This document shows, piece by piece, positions 42,435-51,099 of a DNA stretch of 64,000 nucleotides. Source of the stretch: Pararheinheimera marina (GTDB lineage: Bacteria; Pseudomonadota; Gammaproteobacteria; Enterobacterales; Alteromonadaceae); the NCBI RefSeq assembly GCF_042654345.1, contig NZ_JBHSGB010000006.1, positions 434,001-498,000 on the forward strand, read 5' to 3'. Position 1 is the stretch's first letter, and each line of letters starts with the position of its first letter. Made by a program: the position numbers and the translations under genes. A model generated the notes under the pieces. That model saw only the letters and a program-made list of their open reading frames with translations, did no database searches and was not told where the DNA came from.

Positions 42435-43905
42435 GGCTCTGCTCCTCAGACAAATGAGCCATCTCGCCGCGATGCAGTTTGTCATGCACCTGATGGTCAT
42501 GCATCAGGTACTGTGGCATCAAGGACCCAAGCAACATACCAACCAAACTGGCGACTAAACCAGCCAGATGAGCAGGCACCAGCGGGTCGTCGCCGCCCAG
42601 CCAGATAATGGCCTGCCAGGTCGCTACACCAAAAGCAATCGACAGCAAAGCGCCCTGATTGGTGGCTTTACGCCAGTACACACCAAAAGCCAGCGGAATA
42701 AAGGCCGCCACCAGGGTGATCTGATAGGCATTTTCCACCATGCCAAAAATGGTCGATTCACTGTTCAGCGCATAAGCCAGGGTGCAGAAACCAAATACCA
42801 GAGTGACCAGCTGCATCAGGCGCAGCAGTTGTTTATCGGTCAGGGTCGGCAACATCGGCTTTAAGATATTTTCGGCAAAAGACACAGACGGAGCCAACAG
42901 GGTGGCCGAGGCACAACCTTTAATGGCCGACAGCAAGGCGCCGAAGAACACCACCTGAGCAATCAGCGGCATATGCTGCATCACCAGGCTTGGCAGGATC
43001 AGCTGGGTGTCCGACGCCATCATTTCTTTCACCATATCCGGCGCAATCAGTGTAGCGGCATAACCAATAAAGAGTGGGATCATCGCAAACAGCAGATACA
43101 GCACACCACCAGTGATGGAGCCCCAAACCGCAATCTTTTCTGATTTAGCCGACTGCACACGCTGAAACACGTCCTGCTGCGGAATCGACCCCAACATCAG
43201 GGTGATAGCAGCGGCAATAAAAGCCAGCACCTCTTTTAAATCCGCTTCAGGCCAGAAGCCGAGCTTACCGGCGGCGGCGGCATGGTCCACCACCACAGCC
43301 ACACCACCAACCATCTCAGAGACTTCACCGCCAATGTAAATCAGGCCCAGTACAATCACCACCATCTGCACCAGATCGGTAATAGCCACGGCCCACATGC
43401 CACCAAACAGGGTGTAAATCAGGATGCTGGCAAAACCAATGCACATACCGGCGGTCTGGCTGATAGCGCCGTCCGACACCACATGAAACACCAGCCCCAG
43501 CGCCATCAACTGGGCACCGACCCAGCCAAGGTAGGACATCACAATGGCCAGCGTGGTCATCACCTCGACAGGACGACCATAACGCCTTTTATAAAAGTCG
43601 CCGATGGTCAGCAGCTTCATGCGGTACAAGGGGGCCGCAAAAAAGATACCGACGAAAATCAGACAAAGCGCTGCGCCAAAAGGATCCGCCACTATCGAGC
43701 CCAGATTGCCATCAATAAAGGTGGCCGGGATCCCCAGCACGGCTTCACTGCCAAACCAGGTGGCAAATACTGTGGCGGTCACCATATAAAATGGCAAATG
43801 CCGCCCGGCCACCGCGAAATCGCTGGTGTTTTTCACCCGCAGAGCCGCCCACAACCCTAAAGCGACTGAAAATACCCAGTACGCAATCACCAGACTCAAT
43901 AACAT
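42427..43905 (-). CDS. Sodium:solute symporter (SSF family)
   Basis: A 492-residue membrane protein of the SSS/SSF family with about 13 hydrophobic segments. Family blocks include FATWFGSEAVLGIPATF in the second helix region, GDFYKRRYGR, and the core GLIYIGGEV and SIPQQDVFQRVQSAKSEK. It would take up a small metabolite with Na+; the substrate is unknown. The ATG follows AAGG. The HAD phosphatase gene begins inside its last codons and is presumably translated from the same mRNA. Confidence 0.92.
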   Translation of the reverse strand: MLLSLVIAYWVFSVALGLWAALRVKNTSDFAVAGRHLPFYMVTATVFATWFGSEAVLGIPATFIDGNLGSIVADPFGAALCLIFVGIFFAAPLYRMKLLTIGDFYKRRYGRPVEVMTTLAIVMSYLGWVGAQLMALGLVFHVVSDGAISQTAGMCIGFASILIYTLFGGMWAVAITDLVQMVVIVLGLIYIGGEVSEMVGGVAVVVDHAAAAGKLGFWPEADLKEVLAFIAAAITLMLGSIPQQDVFQRVQSAKSEKIAVWGSITGGVLYLLFAMIPLFIGYAATLIAPDMVKEMMASDTQLILPSLVMQHMPLIAQVVFFGALLSAIKGCASATLLAPSVSFAENILKPMLPTLTDKQLLRLMQLVTLVFGFCTLAYALNSESTIFGMVENAYQITLVAAFIPLAFGVYWRKATNQGALLSIAFGVATWQAIIWLGGDDPLVPAHLAGLVASLVGMLLGSLMPQYLMHDHQVHDKLHRGEMAHLSEEQSHS

Positions 43906-43995
43906 AACAGGCCTTATTCCTTATTTTTTTGCGCTACTCTAGCGAACACTTATGCACAAATACAGCGGATTTATGCGGCTTGAGCTGAGTTTTTT

Positions 43996-44916
43996 TCAAG
44001 CGCCTTGAGTGCCCCAGACCGAAGGCCAGGGGTACTGGCTGAATTGCTGGCAAAACCATTGCAGCGCCTCGCCTTGTGCCTGCTTTTGCCAGGCCAGATA
44101 CAAAGGCGCATTATCGCGTGGAATGCTGGTTTTTTTGGCAATCAGTTCACCACGGGCAAGCTCCGCCTGGATCAAATGTTTAGGTAGAAAACCCACCCCC
44201 AGCCCCTGCACCTGAGCGGCAATTTTGGCCGCCATGCTGTCAACCCGCAGTACCCGCCTGGTGGCAAACAAACCTGAGCTGCGTTTCGGTGCATCCAGCG
44301 CCGAATCCGCCACCACAATGGCGGTTTGCTGAGCCACATCTTCCAGGTCAATCTGCCGGTTCAGTTCGGCCAGTTCATGCAAAGGCGACAAGGCAAACAC
44401 GAATTCGGCTTCGCCAATGGGCACTAGCTCATAACGGCCTTTGGGCATTTCGGCAGACACACCAATGGCCAGCTGGGCCTGGCCGGTTTCCAGCGCTTCC
44501 CAGCTACCGCCCAGCACTTCCTCACGAATGCTGACTTCGGTCATTTTGCCCAGCGCCATAAATTGCTGCACCAACGCAAGCACTGGCGCATAAGGCACAA
44601 TACTGTCTTTGGCCAGCACCAATTGTGTTTCCCAACCGGTATCCACCTGCTTGATGGCATCCTGCAAACGGCTGGCAGCCTGCAACAATTCCCTACCCTG
44701 CTCCAGCAACAATTGCCCTGCGGGTGTCAGTTGGGCTTTTTGTTTGCTGCGGTCAAACAACTGCACGTCTAAGTCTGCTTCCAGCTTGGCAATGGTGTAA
44801 CTCAAAGCCGAAGGCACTTTGTATAAATGCTCTGCCGCTGCAGCAAAGCTGCCTTTGCGTGCAATGGCGTCCATAGCTCGCAGCGCATCCAGCGTCAGAA
44901 TGGGGTGATTGGCCAT
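43996..44916 (-). CDS. LysR-family regulator (YhaJ-like)
   Basis: A 306-residue LysR-type regulator: winged helix-turn-helix in residues 8-67 (KGSFAAAAEHLYKVPSALSYTIAKLE) and an effector-binding domain. It lies divergent to a DoxX gene and a pirin gene, the same arrangement as E. coli yhaJ with yhaK and yqjF, so it is probably the activator of those genes. YhaJ responds to aromatic or quinone-like compounds; that is family knowledge, not shown here. A T-N11-A box lies just upstream of its own start. GGAAG precedes the ATG. Confidence 0.9.
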   Translation of the reverse strand: MANHPILTLDALRAMDAIARKGSFAAAAEHLYKVPSALSYTIAKLEADLDVQLFDRSKQKAQLTPAGQLLLEQGRELLQAASRLQDAIKQVDTGWETQLVLAKDSIVPYAPVLALVQQFMALGKMTEVSIREEVLGGSWEALETGQAQLAIGVSAEMPKGRYELVPIGEAEFVFALSPLHELAELNRQIDLEDVAQQTAIVVADSALDAPKRSSGLFATRRVLRVDSMAAKIAAQVQGLGVGFLPKHLIQAELARGELIAKKTSIPRDNAPLYLAWQKQAQGEALQWFCQQFSQYPWPSVWGTQGA

Positions 44917-44928
44917 GCGACTTCCTTA

Positions 44929-44950
44929 TTCAAATTTTTTGAACACTGAG
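44929..44950. promoter_or_regulatory. LysR-type box with shared 12-nt motif
   Basis: TTCAAATTTTTTGAA is an inverted repeat containing a T-N11-A LTTR box, 13-27 bp upstream of the LysR start. It overlaps the 12-mer TTGAACACTGAG at 44939-44950, which recurs exactly at 45573 before the pirin gene in the same orientation. Confidence 0.7.
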
Positions 44951-45074
44951 GTGATTTTATTCCGCTTTTCGTCAGAGGTAAAGCCAACTAAAGTACATAC
45001 ATCCAAGCACGACAGGCAGTAAATAAACGGCGTTTGGACCAAACCAAAGGTCAATTAATTTAAGGTGAGTGAAA

Positions 45075-45524
45075 ATGAACAAAGCAACTTTACAACAAAT
45101 TTTTTCCAGCAATGCAGGTTTTGGCGCTCTGGCGTTACGGGTTCCGGTTGGTGTGATCTTCGCCGCCCACGGTGCGCAAAAACTGTTCGGCTGGTTTGGT
45201 GGTTACGGCCTGGAAGGCACAGGTGGCTGGATGGACAGCATTGGCTTAAGCCCAGGCATCCTGATGGCGTTCCTGGCTGGTGCCGCAGAGTTCTTCGGTG
45301 GCCTGGCACTGATCCTGGGTCTGCTGACCCGTCCGGCAGCCGCAGCACTGACGGTTGCCATGCTGGTAGCCATCTTCTCGGTGCATATCCAGAACGGCTT
45401 GTTTATGAGCAATAACGGTTACGAATTTGGCCTAGCCCTGCTGGCGGCTTCGGTTTCGCTGCTGCTGAGCGGTGCAGGCAAAGCCTCTGTCGACAACCTG
45501 ATTGCCAGCAAGTTAAACCAGTAA
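45075..45524 (+). CDS. DoxX family membrane protein
   Basis: A 149-residue DoxX/YqjF-like protein with four hydrophobic segments; the motif RVPVGVIFAAHGAQKLFGWFGG is the DoxX hallmark, followed by EFFGGLALILGLLTRPAA. DoxX proteins are linked to thiosulfate:quinone oxidoreductase or to redox stress; YqjF responds to nitroaromatics through YhaJ in E. coli. The ATG at 45075 follows AGGTGA; a GTG two codons earlier is also possible. The LysR gene is divergent, and the pirin gene follows after 90 bp. Confidence 0.9.
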   Translation: MNKATLQQIFSSNAGFGALALRVPVGVIFAAHGAQKLFGWFGGYGLEGTGGWMDSIGLSPGILMAFLAGAAEFFGGLALILGLLTRPAAAALTVAMLVAIFSVHIQNGLFMSNNGYEFGLALLAASVSLLLSGAGKASVDNLIASKLNQ

Positions 45525-45567
45525 GACCTCCAAGCGCGGCCCTGCGGGGCCGCCATTACGAACCCAA

Positions 45568-45584
45568 TTCAATTGAACACTGAG
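45568..45584 (+). promoter_or_regulatory. Second copy of the LysR motif before pirin
   Basis: TTCAATTGAA (perfect palindrome) runs into the 12-mer TTGAACACTGAG, identical to 44939-44950. It ends 30 bp before the pirin ATG, overlapping where a promoter would lie. Confidence 0.6.
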
Positions 45585-45614
45585 TGGCCCTGTGCGGTCC
45601 AAGGAGACAGTCCC

Positions 45615-46307
45615 ATGTTAGTATTCAGAGCATCCAAAGACCGTGGCGCGGCCAGTTTCGGCTGGTTAAACAGCAAACATACCTTTTCATTTGGCCGTTA
45701 TTACGACCCGACCCAAATGGGCTTCTCGGCACTGCGGGTGATTAATGACGACGAAGTGGCACCAGCTGCAGGTTTTGATACCCATGGTCACCAGGACATG
45801 GAAATCATCAGTTATGTGCTGCAAGGAGAAATTGCGCACAAAGACTCGGCAGGCAATATCAAAACGCTGCCAGCCGGTGAATTTCAGTTGATGAGCGCAG
45901 GCAAAGGTATTTATCACAGCGAATTTAACGCCAGTGACAGCAATAACCTGAAGTTTCTGCAGATTTGGATCCAGCCTAATCAGTTTGGCGGCGCCCCGGG
46001 TTATCAGCAAAAAGCCTTTGAGCGTCAAAACGGCCTGAACCTGATCATTTCTCCAGATGGCCGGGATGGCAGTTTACAGATGAAACAAAATGCCTTTTTG
46101 CATCAGTTAATCCTGCCGCAAGGCGAACAGCTGGCATTACCGGTGCAAGCCGACCGTCGCTACTACCTGCATCTGATCACTGGTTCACTGCAGTTAGGTG
46201 AGCAGCGTCTGCAACCGGGTGACGGTATTAAAGTGGCTCAGTTAAGCAGCCTGAGTGCAGAAGCCCTGGAAGGTCCGGTGGAAGCTTTGTGGTTTGACCT
46301 GCCTTAA
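45615..46307 (+). CDS. yhaK: Pirin family protein (YhaK-like)
   Basis: A 230-residue bicupin of the pirin family. The N-terminal cupin carries the metal-site signature FDTHGHQDMEIISYVLQGEIAHKDS, including the His-His-Glu residues; the C-terminal half is more divergent, as in YhaK. Pirins can oxidise quercetin or act as redox-responsive proteins; E. coli YhaK is a redox-sensitive cytoplasmic protein. AAGGAG precedes the ATG. It follows the DoxX gene by 90 bp, and a copy of the LysR motif lies between them. Confidence 0.9.
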   Translation: MLVFRASKDRGAASFGWLNSKHTFSFGRYYDPTQMGFSALRVINDDEVAPAAGFDTHGHQDMEIISYVLQGEIAHKDSAGNIKTLPAGEFQLMSAGKGIYHSEFNASDSNNLKFLQIWIQPNQFGGAPGYQQKAFERQNGLNLIISPDGRDGSLQMKQNAFLHQLILPQGEQLALPVQADRRYYLHLITGSLQLGEQRLQPGDGIKVAQLSSLSAEALEGPVEALWFDLP

Positions 46308-46317
46308 CGACCGATCA

Positions 46318-47169
46318 TCAGGGCAGCACCTTGCCCTGATACAACCACAACACGGCGCGGCTGAATTCAGCCGCCCATGCCGCTTCATTATGATCGGCCC
46401 CTTCAACCAATCGGTACTGTGCCTGCTGCGCCGTCATCCCTTTAGCCACGAGCTTGTGCACCAAACGCTCAATGTCAGGCACCATGCTGCCGCCTTCCTG
46501 CAAGCCCATATAGAAATACAATCGCTGCCCGGGCAATGGCAGCTGCTGGCTGAACTGCTGCACATTAGCCCCAACCGCCCAATAAGACGGTGAAAACAGC
46601 CCGTAGCGGCCAAACACCTGCGGGTACTTCAGTAACGCATAATGGCTGATCAGTCCGCCCATCGAGCTGCCCATTATCCCTGTATTGGCGGCATCGGCTT
46701 TGGTCCGGTAATGCTGGTCAATATAAGGTTTCACCACAGTGACCAGAAACTGCAGGTACTGATCGCCCTGCGCCTGACCAATAGGCGGCCCTGAATAAGG
46801 CAATAACTCCTGATTACGAAATTCACCGCCATTGTCGATGCCGACGACAATCAGCTTCAGCCCTTGCTGCGCCAGTTGATTCAGACTTTCATCCACCCGC
46901 CATTCGCCAGCATAGGAAGTGCTGGCATCAAACAAATTTTGTGCATCGTGCATATAAAGCACAGGGTAAGAATCGTTGGAGCTCTGGTAATCCGGCGGTA
47001 AATACAGCCGCAGGATGCGGCTTCGCTGCAAACCCGGCATCTGAAATGCCGGTTCCAACACTGTAACATTGGCGGCTGCGGTGGATCCTTTTGCCAGCAC
47101 ACCCGGTGACGCAAGCATCAGCAGCATGACTGCCAGGCTGGCGCTTTTTAACTTTGTACGACTTTGCAT
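46318..47169 (-). CDS. Exported alpha/beta-hydrolase esterase (esterase D/Fes type)
   Basis: A 283-residue protein with a signal peptide (residues 1 to about 27, ending GVLAK) and a putative-esterase fold. The nucleophile elbow GSSMGG is near residue 170, the acidic residue probably in the region after YFYMGLQEGG, and the His in GADHNEAAW. The family includes Fes-like siderophore esterases and acyl hydrolases; the substrate is not known. The ATG directly follows the PAS-chemoreceptor stop codon (TAAATG), so the two are co-translated, which is unusual and hints at no known shared pathway. Confidence 0.87.
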   Translation of the reverse strand: MQSRTKLKSASLAVMLLMLASPGVLAKGSTAAANVTVLEPAFQMPGLQRSRILRLYLPPDYQSSNDSYPVLYMHDAQNLFDASTSYAGEWRVDESLNQLAQQGLKLIVVGIDNGGEFRNQELLPYSGPPIGQAQGDQYLQFLVTVVKPYIDQHYRTKADAANTGIMGSSMGGLISHYALLKYPQVFGRYGLFSPSYWAVGANVQQFSQQLPLPGQRLYFYMGLQEGGSMVPDIERLVHKLVAKGMTAQQAQYRLVEGADHNEAAWAAEFSRAVLWLYQGKVLP

Positions 47170-48927
47170 TTAGCTACTGCTACCACTGTTAAGCTGAAAA
47201 AGCGTTTTGGATAAGTCGCTGAGCAGCGACTGGTTTTTACTCACCACCCCGTTGATTTCGCTGGCCGAAGCGCTGGCTTTACTGGCCAGGGTGCGCACTT
47301 CATCCGCCACCACAGAAAAACCACGACCGGCCTCACCAGCCCGTGCCGCTTCAATGGCAGCATTCAGCGCCAATAAGTTGGTCTGGTCGGCAATGCTGTT
47401 AATGGTGGACACCATCACATTAATACTTTGGCCTGAGCTGATCAGTTCCCTCATAACCCGGTCGCTGGTTTGCACCACCGTCAGCCGCTCTGAGATATCC
47501 GGGCCAAACATGATAATTTTCTGTAACTTACCATAAGGGTCGAAGACGGCACAAAAGGTGGCGGCCAGGCCAATCTGTCTTCGCCCCACCACCAGATGCA
47601 CCTCTGTACTGATACTTTTTCCGCAAGTCACCTGCTGCTGCAAATCTGCCGATAAGAAGGTTTTCCAGTCGGCCAGCGCTGAATTCAACTCCTCTTTGCC
47701 TAGCTGCAATTTCTTCTCGGCATAGCAATTAATGTTGAGTAAGCGGCCCAGCTCATCCCATTCCACCATCAGATTGGACTGACTAATCGCATCAAAACGG
47801 GTTTGCGCTTCTAATGCTGCAGTTTTGACTTTACTGATATCGGCCAGAATGGCGATATAGCCTTGCAACTCACCGGCGTCCGAATGCACCGGATTGCTGG
47901 TCACCGAGATCCACAGCGAACTGCCGTCTTTGCGGTAGATTTCAATTTCATCATAAAAAGCTCTGGGCACGCTGAGCTCGTGCTCAATACGTTCGGTGGT
48001 GGCTTTGTCGGTTTTACTGCCAACCAAAAAATCACGCGGATTGTGACCAAGGATCTCTTGCTGGCTATAACCTGTCATCGCGCAGAAACCTTTATTCACA
48101 TACTGAATTTTGCGGTCAGCACCAGAAATCGTCACCGCATTATCGGTTTCGTTGGCCACCATCGACAGCAGCCTGAATTCCTGCTTCTGCGCCACCTGGG
48201 CGGTCATATCATTGGCAAATTTGACAATCTTCAACACCCGGCCATTCGGGTCTTTAATCGGATTATAGGTCGCGTGGATCCAGACCGGCTGGCCGGACTT
48301 GGTCAGCCGTTTGTATTCTGCCGTCTGGTACTGGCCTTTTTTCAACGCTTGCCAGAACTGGGCATACGCACTGCTGGCGCTTTCCTGCGATTCGACAAAA
48401 ATCCGGTGATGTTTACCCACCACTTCATCCAATTGGTAACCCATCAGATTGAGAAAATTTGCGTTGGCAAATTGAATAATGCCGTCCAGGTTAAACTCGA
48501 TCACAGCCTGAGCCCGATGAATAGCGTCAAGCTGCGACGCTATATTGGCACGGGCCAGCACTTGCGCTGTCACATCGGTGGCAAACTTGATAATACGCAC
48601 CACTTTGCCGCCACTTTTAATCGGCGTATAGGACGCCTGGATCCAGACTTCCCGCCCGGTTTTGGTCAGCCGCTTGAATTCAGCGGTTTGTGATTGGCCA
48701 GCGCGTAAACTGGCCCAGAAACTCTGGTAGCTGCTGCTGGCGGCTTCGGTGGGTTCGACAAAAATCCGGTGATGTTTGCCTTTCACCTCTGAGGCTGCGT
48801 AGCCCATCAGATCCAGGAAATTTTGATTGGCTTCCAGAATAGTGCCGTCTAACTCAAACTGAATCACCGCCTGAGTCTGATTGATCGCGTCGATCACATC
48901 ATCTGAACTGGTACGAAAACCGAACAT
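47170..48927 (-). CDS. Soluble four-PAS methyl-accepting chemotaxis-like protein
   Basis: A 585-residue protein without a membrane segment. Four PAS domains follow one another (about 10-120, 130-245, 255-370, 385-490). PAS1 and PAS2 are close tandem duplicates (GKHHRIFVE, QTAEFKRLTK/QTAEYKRLTK, PIK…KFA). The C-terminal 85 residues hold the CheA-binding hairpin ADQTNLLALNAAIEAARAGE and GRGFSVVADEVRTLAS. The usual long methylation helices are missing, and the protein ends 35 residues later. It resembles BdlA/Aer2-type cytoplasmic receptors that sense redox or energy state. The ATG at 48927 fits the FGFRT start. Confidence 0.88.
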   Translation of the reverse strand: MFGFRTSSDDVIDAINQTQAVIQFELDGTILEANQNFLDLMGYAASEVKGKHHRIFVEPTEAASSSYQSFWASLRAGQSQTAEFKRLTKTGREVWIQASYTPIKSGGKVVRIIKFATDVTAQVLARANIASQLDAIHRAQAVIEFNLDGIIQFANANFLNLMGYQLDEVVGKHHRIFVESQESASSAYAQFWQALKKGQYQTAEYKRLTKSGQPVWIHATYNPIKDPNGRVLKIVKFANDMTAQVAQKQEFRLLSMVANETDNAVTISGADRKIQYVNKGFCAMTGYSQQEILGHNPRDFLVGSKTDKATTERIEHELSVPRAFYDEIEIYRKDGSSLWISVTSNPVHSDAGELQGYIAILADISKVKTAALEAQTRFDAISQSNLMVEWDELGRLLNINCYAEKKLQLGKEELNSALADWKTFLSADLQQQVTCGKSISTEVHLVVGRRQIGLAATFCAVFDPYGKLQKIIMFGPDISERLTVVQTSDRVMRELISSGQSINVMVSTINSIADQTNLLALNAAIEAARAGEAGRGFSVVADEVRTLASKASASASEINGVVSKNQSLLSDLSKTLFQLNSGSSS

Positions 48928-49084
48928 CGCAATACCTCGCAAGTTGTCCCTGTAAACAGGCTAGCCAAGGTTTGATATGACGCAAGAGCAAATGACTGAT
49001 TTAAAAAATTAATTTGCCCTGAGGGTGGCAGATTGAAAATAGTCTGGCCACTTTGTACAGTACGCTTTTTTCCGGTGACATTTT

Positions 49085-49966
49085 ATGTGGTTAGCCCGAA
49101 TTCAGTACCCCTTGCTGGCGCTTAGCTCTGCCGCCCTGATGGCCAGCATTGGCCCGATAGCCCGGCTTAGCCAGGTGGATGCTGCCAGCCTGACCTTCTA
49201 AAGGCTGGCCTTTGGTGCAGTCGCCATCGGCTTATTTTTACTGGGCAGCCGCCAGACACAGTTAGTCCGCCAAACCCCGCACTGGACTGTGATGCTCAAT
49301 GGCGTGTTACTGGCCAGCTTTATTTTGTGTTTCCTGCAGGCCATTCAGACTTTATCCCTGACGCTGGCCATTATGCTGGTGTATCTGGCTCCGGCTTGCG
49401 CTGCGCTGATAGCGCATTTCTGGTTTAAGGAACGGCTGACTGTATTTTCACTGGCGATGATCCTGCTGGCCTTTTTCGGTTTTGTGCTGTTACAGGACTT
49501 GAGTTCAAGCCAATCCGGCCAGTTTTCAGCAGGCTTTGGCTATGCGCTGGGTTCATTGCTAACCTATTGCGCTTTTCTATTACTGAATAAAAAAGTGCCC
49601 GCCTCGGAACACCGCTTAAACAGTACCTTTTACCAGTTGCTGGTGGGGGCCTGCTGTGCCTTGCCCTTTATGTTGCAACAGAATGCGCCAAGTGCAGCAC
49701 AATGGCCCTGGCTGATTGCGGCTGGCTTATTTCCCGGAGCCCTGGCGCTTTGGTGCGCGGTGCAGGCGCTGACTCATTTGCCGGCGCGGGTCTATGGCAC
49801 CCTGGCCTATGCCGAACCTTTGGTGGTGGTCCTTTGTGCCTGGTGGTTGTTTAGCGAGCCCTTGTCGCTGCGCCAGGCCTTGGGGGTTAGTCTGATTATT
49901 CTGGCAGGTATTGCTCAGACCGCCGGTGCAGGCACTGCTGCTAAGCGCCCGGTCGTTCAGGCTTGA
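49085..49966 (+). pseudogene. DMT (EamA) transporter gene with nonsense codon 39
   Basis: From ATG 49085 the frame encodes an EamA transporter (MWLARIQYPLLALSSAALMAS…), but codon 39 is TAA at 49199-49201. The context LTF*RLAFGAV shows that a Tyr codon (FYR is the family norm) changed to a stop. After it, the same frame continues without other lesions for 255 codons and ends TAAKRPVVQA. An ATG at 49289 in the same frame could give a 225-residue truncated protein missing the first two helices. A sequencing error or readthrough is not excluded. The 3' end overlaps the opposite-strand gene by 10 bp. Confidence 0.85.
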
Positions 49967-50358
49967 GGTACATCCAGTATCAGCCGGTTTCTCAATTCGA
50001 TTTTAACGCCCGCGCTTGGAAAGGCGGCGTTATACAGCCGCAGTTGTACCCGCATCGCCGGTACCAGCCGCACCGGTTTGGGTAATTTATACAGGTTGGT
50101 ACAAGGTAAGCTCAGCAGTAAATCCTGCTGCACCAGCAATTCGAGTTTGCAGTTTACCCCAGCCGGCACCTGGCCGGTGGCGCCAAACGCCACAATATCG
50201 GCACTTTGTTTCGGCCATTTGGCGTCATAGGGGATCACCACATCAGCACCGGCAATCAGCGTTTTCTCGACGTTCCAGACCAGATCCCGCGGTGCCGCTG
50301 CTGCCACAGCAGGCAGTAACATCAGTAAGCAAAATACGCTGGTCCGGCCCGCCCTCAT
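49957..50358 (-). CDS. Hypothetical exported protein
   Basis: A 133-residue protein with a clear signal peptide (MRAGRTSVFCLLMLLPAVAAAA). The mature part is short and beta-rich, with two cysteines (VNCKLELLV and SLPCTNLY) that may form a disulfide. I do not recognise its family. Its ATG overlaps the stop of the DUF2799 lipoprotein gene (ATGA), so the two are co-translated and probably act in the envelope together. Confidence 0.75.
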   Translation of the reverse strand: MRAGRTSVFCLLMLLPAVAAAAPRDLVWNVEKTLIAGADVVIPYDAKWPKQSADIVAFGATGQVPAGVNCKLELLVQQDLLLSLPCTNLYKLPKPVRLVPAMRVQLRLYNAAFPSAGVKIELRNRLILDVPQA

Positions 50359-50963
50359 AACCCCTCCAACTTTTGCATCAGGCTAAAATTCAGTTCGGCC
50401 TGCTGCAAATCACGCTGCAACTGACCTTGTGAACGCTGCAGTTGGCCCAGTTGTTTACGCAAGGATTTGTTTTCTGACGTCAGTTCTTGTTTGCGCTCCA
50501 CATCCTTAGTAGCAGCTAATGCATCGGTATTGCTGTCGATGCGTTGTTCCAGCTCTTTAATGGTGTCGTTATTCTGCTCAAACACCTGTTGCAGGTTTTC
50601 CAGTGCTACCTTGGCGCCATACCATTGACGGCCACGTTCATACCCCAGCCTGAATTCAGTTTCCAGCGCACCGCTGCACAGCGGATTGAAACTTTTGCCT
50701 TGCTGTCCCCACAACACGCCATTGTCGTACTGACAAAATTCTATCGCACCGGCCGCATGGCCTTGCTGATAGGCCTGAAAATCTGAACTCAGCCCATGTT
50801 TGGCACATTCCTGCTGATAGCTACGAAACTTGCTGGCTTCAATGCCCTGCTGCGCATCGGTTTTTCCGATGGCAAACCAGTCGCCTAACTGACATTCCTG
50901 TTGACTGATACTGCTGCAGGCCACAAGGCTCAATACCGGCAGTAGCAGTAGCAAATGTTTCAT
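50355..50963 (-). CDS. DUF2799 lipoprotein with coiled-coil tail
   Basis: A 202-residue lipoprotein; the lipobox LVAC is at residues 13-16. The DUF2799 motif CQLGDWFAIGKTDAQQG and later YDNGVLWGQQGKSF and FRLGYERGRQWYGAK are present. The C-terminal half (about 120-200) is a charged coiled coil with many Gln, Lys and Glu. DUF2799 has unknown function. It precedes the small exported protein with a 4-bp overlap. Confidence 0.85.
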   Translation of the reverse strand: MKHLLLLLPVLSLVACSSISQQECQLGDWFAIGKTDAQQGIEASKFRSYQQECAKHGLSSDFQAYQQGHAAGAIEFCQYDNGVLWGQQGKSFNPLCSGALETEFRLGYERGRQWYGAKVALENLQQVFEQNNDTIKELEQRIDSNTDALAATKDVERKQELTSENKSLRKQLGQLQRSQGQLQRDLQQAELNFSLMQKLEGL

Positions 50964-51099
50964 GCACGCCCCTTCATTTTTCCATCAGGTTTTAATCTAC
51001 CTGATCTGTCTGGCAGATTCATCTGCATATTCCAAGCCGCATATTCCACGTCAAGGCAACTTCAAGCACAATGCTCTTTTGAGGTCAGACGGCGACAGA

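Noticed and set aside
43282..43860. A 192-codon open frame on the plus strand
   Set aside because: It is antisense to the sodium:solute symporter, and its His/Gln-rich sequence reflects the reverse of hydrophobic codons.
45534..45552. Terminator between the DoxX and pirin genes
   Set aside because: GCGGCCC / GGGCCGC is a good stem but no T tract follows on either strand.
47863..48693. A 276-codon open frame on the plus strand
   Set aside because: It lies wholly antisense to the four-PAS protein, whose domains are clear; it has low-complexity His-rich residues typical of a reverse frame and no ribosome site.
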